This document shows, in pieces, positions 54,370 to 64,000 of a DNA stretch of 64,000 nucleotides; within the stretch, counting starts at the first letter, position 1; each line of letters opens with the position of its first letter. The translations under genes and the position numbers were made by a program. Origin of the DNA: Panicum virgatum (lineage: Eukaryota; Streptophyta; Magnoliopsida; Poales; Poaceae); contig NC_053137.1 of the NCBI RefSeq assembly GCF_016808335.1, positions 3,060,955 to 3,124,954 on the forward strand, given 5' to 3'. The notes under the pieces are model-generated. The model saw nothing but the letters and a program-made list of their open reading frames with translations. It was not told the DNA's origin and made no database searches.

Positions 54370-56185
54370 TTAAACGACACCACCAGCGTTGTCCTCTTCA
54401 CCCGGCCTGCTGACGATCCCGGCATGGAAGAGCAACACCCAGAGCAGCGTTATCAACTCCACGCCCCTGGCAATGGCCTCCTTGTGCCCTTTCAGGTTGT
54501 CGGACGGCGCGACATACAGGATCATCTCCGACCAGAATTCAGCCATCAACTTCCACACCGTCGTATCCTCCCCTTGGACGACCATCAGCTCCACCAACTG
54601 ATCCCCCAGCCGCGCGCCTTCCTTGAGCACCTCATGCTTTGCATTTGCAGCCAGCAATCTGATCAGCTGTTGGCATTTGGCTTCTGGCGTCAATGAGTCT
54701 CCTGCTTCGCAGCCGGCAAGAACACGCTTAGTGTCTTTCTTGACATCTTCATACAGGCTCCTGCTCCATTCATCATCGTCAGGAAGCAACTCAGGACACC
54801 ATGTCACAAGGTAGGCGCAATACCGTGACAGGCGAGTGGCAGCGATCTTATAGTTAATGCTCGAACTTTGTTCTTCATCATCTAGGTGTGTGTACCTGAC
54901 CTCGAGGATGCTTGTGGCGACGTGCCATGTAAGTATGGTACAAGATGTACTCTGGTTGTTGCCAGCCCAGAAAAACCTTTCACCAACTTGGCCCCGGCGG
55001 CAGAGACATGTTGCGCTGTTGCTAAGGTGTCCATTTCTACTGCTTCTTAGCACTTCAATGATGCAAACTTTCATAGCTGCTGGCACCTTGACCTTCCTCT
55101 TCTGATCCGGCAAATGGAGGAGACGCCTGAGAGGTACAAGCAGGGTTGTTTTGCTCGGGCGAATCTCCAGGATAGAGCACTGACCTATTTTCTCATCCCA
55201 ATGCTTCATCATCCTGCATCTGCAAATCAACAGACGGCCAATCCATTTCTTCTTGAGAAGTGAAGAATGCTGCGAAGAGGCACGATTTACAAGGTGGCAA
55301 ATGAGGGCAACTTTAGTCCAGTTGGAGCAGAAGTAGGAAGCTATGTCCCTCACCTCAGCCATCATGACTAACACCGAAAGCAAAAATACTGGCACCAGAT
55401 CGAGGTACCGGTTTCCATAATGTTCATGCCAGGTGTTGCTGACCAGTTGTTCTCGAATGCAAAATGTAGTGCAATGCATCTGATGAGGGAGGTATTCCTC
55501 AGACACCACTAGCTGCCACACAGGCATTGTGATCCACAATACACAGCAAGCTATGCACAATAGTGAGATAAAGATACCCAGAAGAGACAACCAATACTTT
55601 GAATAGTAGATCGGGAGGGATGAATAATAATAATCATGAAGGAACCAAAGCTCATCCGAAATAACCAAAAAGACCCTGTCATGTTCGCCCTCCTTCAGCA
55701 ATAAGCTCCAGAAAAAACTGAAGGCGTCTTTGGAGCCAGCATTATTTCTGACCTTGTACCTTGCAAATCGGCACCGCAACAACTTGAACAATGCAAATGA
55801 GAAGCATAAGTCTTTTTGCGGCTTTAGTGTTGATGTTGGAAGAATGTTATCCAACCTCCAAACTCTATCAATAGTCACCAGGCCAATGTTATGCGAACTT
55901 GTCCACGAGTCATCCTTGAAAACATACCCAAGGGGCTGCTTCTCCGCGTGTCTTTTCTCTTCTCCCATAACCAGTAGCGGAGGAGGTGCATCCTCAGCTA
56001 CCACTCGTTCACCATGGTGACTTGTTTGTTGCGACGATTGTTGCTTCATGTACCCAAAAATAAGATGGGGATTGCGTCCGAGAGCAAAGGATTGTCGTGT
56101 CTTTTCAAATGCATAATATTTGAATACCATTTTAGTACATATGAGAGCGAAAGGCATCACTTCAAAGGAAATACGAATTATTATG

Positions 56186-56767
56186 TGTTAGATTCTAATC
56201 TTCTCGGTTTCTGGACTAGGATCACATCTAGTGTACAAATCGAGTCTAAGGGTACACATTCTGAGTAGATAATCAAGAGTTCATCCCTAATCTAATACAA
56301 GATAGAGTCAGAGAGAGAGAGAGAGAGCTGGGTGAGAAGGGACGCAGACCATCGGCGGCGGGTGCCGCGGAGGAGGAGTTGCCGCCGGGTGCCATGGCGT
56401 CGATGGAGTCAAGGATGGAGGCGAGGAAGTCCGGGTTGGCGAGGCGCGGATCCGGCGGCGACGGTGGGCGGCGAGGGTACCGGTAACCTTCGGGACGGTA
56501 CCGGCACTGGCCCGGGACGGCGACGGTGGTGGGGAGCGACATGGTGACGCTTCCCGTCGGCCTCACGCTAACCCTAGATCGGTAGGGATGTAGGAGGGGT
56601 TGGTGGCGTCGGTCAACATTTTGATGCGTGCCCCGGCACCCCTCCAGTTCTTATAGCGCGGGCGACGGGGGCCCACCAGCCATGTTTGGCTGGACGCCCC
56701 CGATCAGGGCGCAAATCAAGGGATTGGCCAGATCATTGGATCTGGCCGTTGGAGATCGATTCCAACA
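56186..56767 (-). repeat. 3' LTR of the copia element
   Basis: Starts TGTTAGATTC and ends ATTCCAACA on the plus strand; contains an (AG)n tract near 56310-56328. Confidence 0.95.
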
Positions 56768-56778
56768 TTCTCCCCCTT
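56768..56778 (-). other. Polypurine tract of the copia element
   Basis: Minus strand AAGGGGGAGAA directly upstream of the 3' LTR. Confidence 0.8.
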
Positions 56779-56947
56779 GATCTCTCATTGTTCTTATTTT
56801 TGTTCTGTATCTGAGTTTATCCATCCCATCACAGATCAGTGTATAGGGCGTGCCTTGTCATGACAATTATTACTGTCAGATTAACAGCCACAATCACCTT
56901 TCCGGTCTGAAACAGATTCTTATTCTAGGGCCCTCTTTGTCCAAGAA

Positions 56948-59361
56948 TCATAGGATTTCCCTTAAACCCATGCCGGCTAAGTGTTCTCTGAACACATTGG
57001 GTGGTAGGCCTTTTGTAAACAGATCCGCTAACATCTTGTTCGTTCTGATATGTTCTAGACAAATAGCTTGATCCTGGACATGCTCCTTAACAACATAAAA
57101 CTTGATGTAGATATGTTTGGCAGCACCACTCGACTTGTTGTTATGAGCATAGAATACTGCTGGCTCGTTGTCGCAGTATAATTTCAGTGGTTTTTTATGC
57201 TGTTGATCACTTTCAATCCGGGTACGAATTTCTTTAGCCATGTGACCTGCCCCGAGGCCTCATAACATGCCACAAATTCAGCATACATCGTGGAGGGTGC
57301 TGTAACTGACTGTTTGGAGCTTTTCCATGATATTGCCCCTTTTGCAAGAGTGAAGATGTATCCAGATGTGGACTTTCTATCATCTGCATCTCCTGCAAAA
57401 TCTGAATCTGAATACCCTTATATCTCTAAAGTTTCTGATTTTCTATATGTTAGCATGAGGCTAGTTGTGCCCCTCACATAGCGCAAAGCTTTCTTTACCA
57501 TTTTCCAGTGCTCTATGCCTAGATTACTCTGGTATCTGCCAAGTACCCCGGTAACGAAACTTAAGTCAGGGCGTGTGCACACTTGTGCATACTGTAAGCT
57601 TCCGACAGCTGAAGCATAAGGCACTGCCTTCATTTGCTCGAGCTCATACTGGTTCTTGGGACACTGGTGTTTCCCGAAACTGTCGCCCTTGACTATTGGA
57701 GCAGGTGTGGGCTTGCTCGCATGCATACCATATTTCTTTAATACTTTTTCTAAGTATGCTTTCTGTGATAATCCTAAAACCCCTCTTCTTCTGTCTCGGT
57801 GAATCTCAATTCCTAAAATGAACGAAGCTTCCCCAAGATCTTTCATATCAAAATTCGAGGACAAGAATTTCTTTGTCTCCAGTAGTAGATTAACATCACT
57901 GCTAGCTAGCAGAATGTCATCCACATACAGGATAAGGAAAATAAATTTCCCGTTCTTGAACTTCGCATAAATGCAATTGTCCTCTTCATTTTCTTTAAAT
58001 ACAAACTTTCTAATTGTTTCATCAAATTTGAAGTACCACTGCCTCGAGGCTTGCTTCAAGCCATAAATCGATTTTCTCAAGCGGCATCCTAAATTTTCTT
58101 TGCCTTCCATGACAAAACCTTTGGGCTGTGCCATGTAGACATCTTCATACAAATCTCCATTTAGGAATGCCGTCTTCACATCCATCTGATGCAATTCTAA
58201 ATCATAATGTGCCACTAAGGCCATTATTATTCTGAAAGAGTCTTTACATGAGACCGGAGAGAAGGTCTCATTGTAATCTATTCCTTCTCTTTGCGTGAAG
58301 CATTTTGCCACGAGCCGCGCTTTATATCTTTCTATGTTCCCTTTGGAGTCACATTTCGTTTTGTAGACCCACTTGCAGCCTACTGTTATGGCTCCTTTGG
58401 GAATTTCTTCTAAGTCCCAAACTTTATTGGTATTCATGGATCTCATCTCATCTTCCATGGCTGCAAACCATTTGGATGAATTGGCGCTTTTCATGGCTTC
58501 TTCAAAAGAGGTGGGATCACACTCATTTTGTATTTCTTCACTATGATAGACTTCATAGTCTTTAAAATTAGCTGGTTTTCTAGTTCTTTGTGACCTTCTC
58601 GGGGCCACTGCGACTGGTATTTCTTGCACAGGAGGCTGTTGTTGCTCCCCCTCATCCATGGCAACGGGTTCTATTTGGTCCTGAGGAACAGGGTCCTCAT
58701 TTCCATTTGATGCCACGCTAGGAGGACCAACAACAGGTGGTGCCACCGCACTTTCTTGCACTGCAACGTCAGGTAGACTGACAATAGTTGTTGGCATTGC
58801 AGTTTCCTGCTCTATCGGTGCCACAACCACAGGTAACGAGAAATAAGGCTCTTGAATCATCGGAGTGGGAACGTATACCCGCTTCTCCTCAAGGTCGATT
58901 CTTCTGGCTACCATGCTCCCCCTGATCATTTGATCTTCTAAGAAGGCAGCGTGTCTTGTTTCTACAAACTTCGTATGTCTGTCGGGACAATAAAAGCGAT
59001 ATCCCTTAGACTTTTCTGGATAGCCAATAAAATGGCAACTGACTGTCTTGGAATCTAGCTTTCCAATATTTAGATTAAACACTTTGGCCTCAGCTGGACA
59101 GCCCCATACACGAAAATGATTAAGCGAGGGTTCTCTTCCTGTCCATAGTTCATACGGTGTTTTCGGCACCGATTTACTTGGCACCCGATTAAGAATGTAA
59201 ATTGCGGTTTTTAATGCCTCCATCCACAAATTAATCGGTAGCGTGGAGTAGCTCATCATACTTCTGACCATATCCATCAGGGTACGGTTTCTTCTTTCTG
59301 CTACTCCGTTCTGCTGAGGCTCGCCCGGTGTAGAATACTGGGCAACTATGCCATTTTCCAT
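56948..59361 (-). pseudogene. Copia pol: integrase end, reverse transcriptase, RNase H
   Basis: From 59361 downwards: the end of the integrase core ([19 protein letters not shown]), the integrase C-terminal region, then reverse transcriptase ([37 protein letters not shown], catalytic YVDDILLAS) and the RNase H region (LKLYCDNEPAVF) to 56948. A stop interrupts the frame at 57418 within the RT/RNase H linker, and a frameshift lies near 57250, so it is not functional. The protein would copy the element's RNA into DNA in cytoplasmic particles. Codon usage is AT-rich, unlike the GC-rich host exons. Confidence 0.9.
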
Positions 59362-59379
59362 AAGGAACCTTGCAAAAGG

Positions 59380-61020
59380 TCCTAGATTAGATTAGTTAGA
59401 TTTAATTGAAGCAGCTTTACAGTTATTTGCTTTATTTACCAATATCTGGATAGATGCAGATCCAATCTGACACCGGGACTTGATCGGCTCTTTAAAGCCG
59501 ATGCAAGAGTCATCCCGGGGAGCCGACCACGGCTCAGACTTACGTTTCCATGTGTTTGTGTATGCAGGCAAATCGTTGCAAGCACGTTCACACCTTCCTG
59601 ATCGGGTATAGGTCAGGTGGCACGCCCGACATTCTTCGGAATCTCCGGGTGCGTGACGGAATTGTGGGCCGTTGACGAGGGGGCAGTGCCTGCCAGCGCC
59701 CCAGCGACCTCCCGGCTCTTCGTGTTGCCTGTCGCTGCTCGCCGGTGGGTTTCGACCGACAACACCAGTTCATGAATGACATTCACATAAGTCATAGTAT
59801 TAGAGCCTCAAATTTGAATTCAAAACTTTGTGAGGACAACAATAAATGCATGTATCAATTTAACGTTGGTCAAAATTAAAACATGCGATATTCTGTACAT
59901 TAAATCTAAATCACCGTTGGGCAGAAAAAAGATATAATGTATATAAAATTCTGAACAAAAATTATAATATTGCAATATCAACTTTGGTGAGAAATTACAA
60001 TATCATAATATACTGAAAATTCTGAAAATATAAATTCTATATGCCTCTATATCAATTATCTCGTTGGTTCAAATTAACATAGAGACAAAATTAATTTTTT
60101 GCAGCGAAAACATGTAGAATTTTAAAAATTTCAGAAGCATAATTCTGTAACATTCTACTCTAAAAATAACACATGTTGGTGCAATCATTTGTAGAGAATC
60201 AAATTCTAAAAAAATTCATCAAAATATGTTAAAAATGCTTCTGAAAATAAAAAAAGAAACAAAACAAATTCTTTAACTGTTCTTTGAGCCCGCGGCCAAA
60301 AACCGGCCCGCGGCCTGCTAGGCGCCGCGCGCCCCTCGCAGCTGGGCCCTCGGCCCAGTAGCCGACGACCGGGCCGCGGAATCGGCACGGCGTGGCGCGC
60401 CGCGAGCGCCCTCTTGGGCCTCATCTGGCCCGCGTTGCTGCCGGCCGCTCCTGGCCGTCGATCTGCACGAGGCGAGATCGGACGGCCGGCCACGCATATC
60501 GCGCGAACAAAACTCCGGCCGGCGACGAGTGCTGAAACCCTAGCGCCATTTCTTTTCTCCTCCCTCCCTGTTTCTCACGCCCGAGCGAACGGCGGCCATG
60601 GCGGCCCAGGAAAGTCGGCAGTGCGGCGGCGCCCCCGCCGGTCCCCTCGCCGGCGCGCGTTCAACCGAGTGGGAGCGCGCCGCCGTCGAGCGGACTGGTG
60701 GTGGTGCACGGGCCGTGCGCCGGTTCTGCATGGCGGACGCGGCCCTGCGCGCGGATGCGCGACTGCGAGCGGCGGCGGCCGGTTCTGCGCCGCACGCCGG
60801 CGAGCCGACGGCAGCCGAGGAGGTAAGTCCCCCCCCCCGGGTCGGGTTCTTGATTCTGCAGGTGGGTTTTTCTTGGGTCTAGGGTTAGGGTTCTACTGTT
60901 CTTGTTCAATTCGAGATCGAAACTCGATTTCTTTCATCTCCTTCTACTTTTTGAGCATAGATCTGAGTAAAACGAACCCCAAAAGCCTCGATCTACAACT
61001 AGATCGGCGAATAATACCAT
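59380..61020. other. Foreign or rearranged segment replacing copia gag and protease
   Basis: The pol frame breaks off at ~59380. Then come: an unrelated repeat-like stretch (59380-59800, with CGGTCGAAACCCACC on the minus strand), AT-rich DNA (59800-60270), and a GC-rich block (60280-60830) whose plus strand holds an ATG and a splice-donor-like GAGGAGGTAAGT. The last ~190 bp up to the 5' LTR may be the leader. No gag frame is recognisable. Confidence 0.65.
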
Positions 61021-61596
61021 TGTTAGATTCTAGTCTTCTCGGTTTCTGGACTAGGATCACATCTAGTGTACAAATCGAGTCTAGGGGTACACATTCTGAG
61101 TAGATAATCAAGAGTTCATCCCTAATCTAATACAAAATAGAGTCAGAGAGAGAGAGCTGGGTGAGAAGGGACGCAGACCATCGGTGGCGGGTGCCGCGGA
61201 GGAGGAGTTGCCGCCGGGTGCCATGGCGTCGATGGAATCGAGGATGGAGGCGAGGAAGTCCGGGTTGGCGAGGCGCGGATCCGGCGACGACGGTGGGCGG
61301 CGAGGGTACGGGTAACCTTCGGGACGGTACCGGCACTGGCCCGGGACGGCGGCGGCGGTGGGGAGCGACGTGGTGGCGCTTCCCGTCGGCCTCGCGCTAA
61401 CCCTAGATCGGTAGGGATGTAGGAGGGGTTGGTGGTGTCGGTTAACCTTTTGATGCGTGCTCCGACACCCCTCCGGTTCTTATAGCGCGGGCGACGGGGG
61501 CCCACCAGCCATGTTTGGCTGGACGCCCCCGATGAGGACGCAAATCAAGGGATTGGCCAGATCTTTGGATCTGGCCGTTGGAGATCAATTCCAACA
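61021..61596 (-). repeat. 5' LTR of the copia element
   Basis: 576 bp, counterpart of 56186-56767. The following minus-strand ATGGTATTATTCGC only partly resembles a Met-tRNA primer site. Confidence 0.95.
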
Positions 61597-62128
61597 TTAT
61601 GACCTCGGGGTGAAGTCTGGTGCCAGGAGTCGTGGGAAGGATATAGGTGATACCAAGGTAAAAGGTCCAGACCCCCTTAACAAGCAGCTCAAATGGAGGA
61701 CCTATGCTTGCACCTTCTCTATTATCGCCGGCAACTACTTTACTGGTATTGATCATGATGATCTGAACAAGGAATGCCCATACTACAACCAGGATCCAGT
61801 GCCGTTTGCAATCTGCAATCAGGTGAATCCGGTCCCCATTTGAGACAACGCTGCAATCACTCTCACCGGCGCCCATGGAGACAATGGTGGAGATGACAGG
61901 CAAGAACAGGGTGGTGGCTCCGAGGAAGACAAACCTGGTGAAGCGGTGGTGGCGGTAACGCTGGCCATAGATGCCTATCCCGACTATGAGTCCAGCCAGA
62001 ATGACACCGGCGAGCTGCAGTGCGTTCACACGCCACATCTTCTTTTCCATGCTCTTGTGGAATGAGGACACCAAATGCGGATCGCATGTAATCTGAGAGG
62101 AGCTTATGGTGGAATTCCCTCCAGCCAT

Positions 62129-62511
62129 GGGCCAGCTGATTTCCAAATGTCGAGGTTAGATCGAACGAACAAGCTGTTGGCTCAAACAAGCAAGCATACA
62201 TAAACCAGTCAGTGTTCCTCATGCAGTCTCTTCTTAATTCTAACCAGATCAACAACAGAAATGCCCACAAGTAGTTTACCGTGTAGTGGATGATTATGAT
62301 GCCCGGCTCAATCCTGCAGTTTCATCTTTATTCTTTGCTCCAGTGCGATGGCTTCCTTTGACATGCTTTTTTTCTGAATGTGCTTGCTTTTGCAGCTTTG
62401 CCTGCTCCCTATCTTTGCATCTGATGCATATATGTGATTGCTGGCAAATATGTTCCTTTCTTCAGAAGCTGCCCGTCGTGGTCGTCGTCACAGAAACTTT
62501 TTTTTGAGAAA
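62129..62511. promoter_or_regulatory. 5' flank of the second DUF4220 gene
   Basis: Promoter and 5' leader side of the minus-strand gene. No clear TATA box can be assigned. Unlike the first gene, it does not carry the A/B/C flank blocks. Confidence 0.4.
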
Positions 62512-62880
62512 ATTTCTTCTATACCATCAAAATTTATACACATCTCTTCTATGCCATTGAAAATTATAAGTTTCCCTAATTGCCATCAGTTTTAATTTTC
62601 CATCCCTTAGCTGCCAATGACGTTAGATTTCTTAAAACATCACAGACTATACCTTTTGTGTACGCATGGCCGTCACCTTCCCTCTGTTCGCCCGCGATAT
62701 GAAGGCCGCGTCTGTCCCTACGCCGCCGCCGGCCCCCAACCACATGCCTGTCCTCCGTCCAGTGCTTCAGGCCGCGTACGTCAGTAGCATCGAAGCCATC
62801 CGCCACCTTGAACAAATCCACTACCTCCAAAGCTGCACGTTGTAGCCAAGTCTTCTCAACCTGCCACTATATAAGAAGTC
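62512..62880. mobile_element. Possible MULE arm
   Basis: The stretch with TTCTATACCATCAAAATT, CTCTTCTATGCCATTGAAAA and ACGTTAGATTTC has the style of grass MULE TIRs, followed by GC-rich, gene-like sequence. No partner arm lies inside the window, so this is tentative. Confidence 0.35.
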
Positions 62881-62891
62881 GTCAAAAAAGA

Positions 62892-64000
62892 CACTATCAT
62901 AGGAGAAGCAATTTCTAGACATGTCTCCTATGATTCATTGGAGACGTGTATTAACAACCTACGTCTCCTATGAGTCTGCTGAAAACTTCTATAATTAATT
63001 CGTGTCTTCTATGTACCTATAATGTAGACACGTATTGTAAACCCGCGTCTCCAATAAATTCGCTAGTAGCCACGGATTCTCAACGCGCATCTCCTTTGTG
63101 AGGTACAGATGGAGACGCGTTTTTAAAAAAACACGTCACCTGTGTAGTCCGGACCTGAACTTTTTTATGCAATATAGTTAAACCCTATCACCGTATCGCG
63201 TCCGTAAACCCCCACCCCATCCCCTTCTCCCTCGGTCTCCTCTCTCCCGAGTCTTCCGCCTACCTCTCCCTCCCGATCCAAATCCTCCCCCATTCCTCAT
63301 CCCAGATCCACTAGTGTCCAACCCTAGCAGCTGGTGGCGCCGACGGCCGGGCCATCCGACGAGCGGCCGAGAGGCAGGCAGGCGATGGGCGAGCAGCTCA
63401 TGGAGACCTGCGTGGGCGCTCGCCTCTCTCCGCGCCGGTGGCCTTGCCTGGGGCGGCTACGGCTACCGGCGGGGCCCCAAACCCCCCGCCTCCTCTAGCG
63501 CCGTGGGATGCCGGTGCCGAGGTGGACTCCATGGAAGAAGAGTCCATGGAAAGTGACGACCTTGACGATGGCCCTGAGTACGTCGAGGTCTGGGTGGAGG
63601 AAGGGGATTAGGAGAAGGCGTCCCAAACGGCGTTCGTCTACCTCGAGCCTCTGCTTGGCGCCGCCAATCCCTCACCGCTGATCCGTGCGGCCCTCTTCAG
63701 CGTGGCACCGGATCTCAGATACCAGCTCATTCCCTCCTCGCGCGGGATCATGCTCCTGCGTTTCTGCTCCGCGTTCGGATGTGAAGTGGCAATGGGTTTG
63801 CAGCCCATCACCTACAACGGCACCACGGCCCGCCTCGAGCGCCAGGACGAGACCGACAACCGCTTCATCTGCATGCCCTATTGGTTGGCTTTGGTGCACG
63901 TCTGGGACTTCCCGGAGGAGCACTGGGACGAAGGCAAGGTGCGTGCCGTGTTTAGCTGCATTGGTTCGATTATGGAAATCGATTCGGAGTGCCTCACCGG
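62892..64000. mobile_element. CACTA-3: left end of a third CACTA-like element
   Basis: Starts CACTATCATAGGAGAAGC. Within the next 250 bp a motif GTCTCC(T/A)ATGA with its reverse GGAGACGTG / GAGACGCG is repeated about eight times, as in CACTA sub-terminal regions. The other end and TSD lie outside the window. Confidence 0.6.
63505..64000 (+). pseudogene. Grass-expanded DUF4283-like gene fragment inside CACTA-3
   Basis: Open frame on the plus strand with VYLEPLLGA, APDLRYQLIPSSRGIMLLRF, LERQDETDNRF, PYWLALVHVWDFPEEHW and EIDSECLTG, running off the window. This is the N-terminal, RRM-like fold region of a gene family expanded in grasses and often found in transposons. An acidic stretch (MEEESMESDDLDDGPE) precedes it in the same frame, but a TAG at 63609-63611 separates the two. 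Either the start lies downstream or the copy is broken. Confidence 0.55.

Larger units (their letters stand above)
56186..61596 (-). mobile_element. Ty1/copia retrotransposon (5.4 kb), defective
   Basis: LTRs at 56186-56767 (582 bp) and 61021-61596 (576 bp), TSD TTATG at 56181-56185 and 61597-61601. Minus-strand orientation: the LTR begins TGTTGGAATTG and ends GAATCTAACA, and a purine tract AAGGGGGAGAA stands before the 3' LTR. Roughly two dozen differences separate the LTRs by eye (about 4%), including an (AG)n length change. Pol survives from integrase onwards; gag, protease and most of integrase are replaced by other sequence (59380-61020). Confidence 0.95.
54370..62128 (-). pseudogene. 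Second DUF4220/DUF594 gene, split by a copia element
   Basis: ATG at 62128 (MAGGNSTIS, as in the paralogue at 39187-41628). The N-terminal part runs 62128-61602, with WRVNALQLAG, YGQRYRHHRFTRFVFLGATTLFLP and the third membrane segment. The copia element and its TSD occupy 56186-61601. The rest runs 56185-54370: MPFALICTKMVFKYYAFEK, the central loop, SRYCAYLVTWCPELLPDD and the DUF594 end (GHKEAIARGVELITLLWVLLFHAGIV), stop TAA at 54370. Without the insertion the two parts total 2343 bp, exactly 781 codons including the stop, in one frame and with no other damage seen. The element enters just after the third membrane segment, so the present allele cannot make the protein. Confidence 0.92.

Noticed and set aside
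60414..61103. Plus-strand 229-codon open frame as a host gene
   Set aside because: It runs into the copia LTR and is mostly GC-rich low-complexity sequence; no domain recognised.

Overview
The window is nuclear DNA of a grass (Poaceae), most likely panicoid. The basis is GC-rich exons set in AT-rich spacers, nested LTR, CACTA, hAT, Mutator and Helitron elements of grass type, and gene fragments (GA20-oxidase, plastid ribosomal protein L28, DUF4220/DUF594) of monocot type. Species cannot be fixed from sequence alone. No rRNA, tRNA or CRISPR locus was seen. About 80% of the window is mobile DNA.

Layout. (1) 1-465: 3' part of a PR-1 (CAP domain) gene, followed by a small hAT MITE (691-849). (2) About 1075-38735: one nested block. 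The outermost element appears to be a ~1 kb Mutator-like Pack-MULE carrying a gibberellin 20-oxidase fragment. It was split by CACTA-1 (1266-25661, TSD CCA), CACTA-2 (26058-37528, TSD GGG) and a Helitron (37856-38634). CACTA-1 encodes a TNP2 transposase and a second, Ulp1-protease-bearing protein, both on the minus strand. It has an internal array of the hairpins found at its own ends, and it was hit by two ~4-kb solo LTRs of one family (6289-10280, TSD CGCGG; 14468-22172, TSD ACCAT). The second LTR holds a young, chimeric Ty3/gypsy remnant (15243-19328, TSD GCTAT). CACTA-2 carries the last exon of a plastid L28 gene and a hAT element (27956-36706), whose transposase exon is interrupted by a second hAT of the same family (28848-33462, TSD GGAAACAA). 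(3) 39187-54000: an intact 813-aa DUF4220/DUF594 membrane-protein gene followed by three degenerate copies of its 5' flank. Comparing the copies gives natural empty sites for a hAT (42720-44841), a Tourist-like MITE (45326-45611) and a Helitron (45963-48745). (4) 54370-62128: a second DUF4220/DUF594 gene, cut by a 5.4-kb Ty1/copia element (TSD TTATG); without the insertion the frame is open over 780 codons. (5) 62512-64000: a MULE-like segment and the start of a third CACTA-like element carrying a broken grass-family gene fragment.

How the parts relate. The only host genes with a readable product are the PR-1 gene (partial) and the two DUF4220 genes, one intact and one disrupted. Everything else is transposon coding sequence in various states of decay or host fragments carried by transposons. 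Target-site duplications survive for most elements, so the insertion order can be read: MULE, then CACTA-1, then LTR-2, then gypsy; and MULE, then CACTA-2, then hAT-2, then hAT-1.
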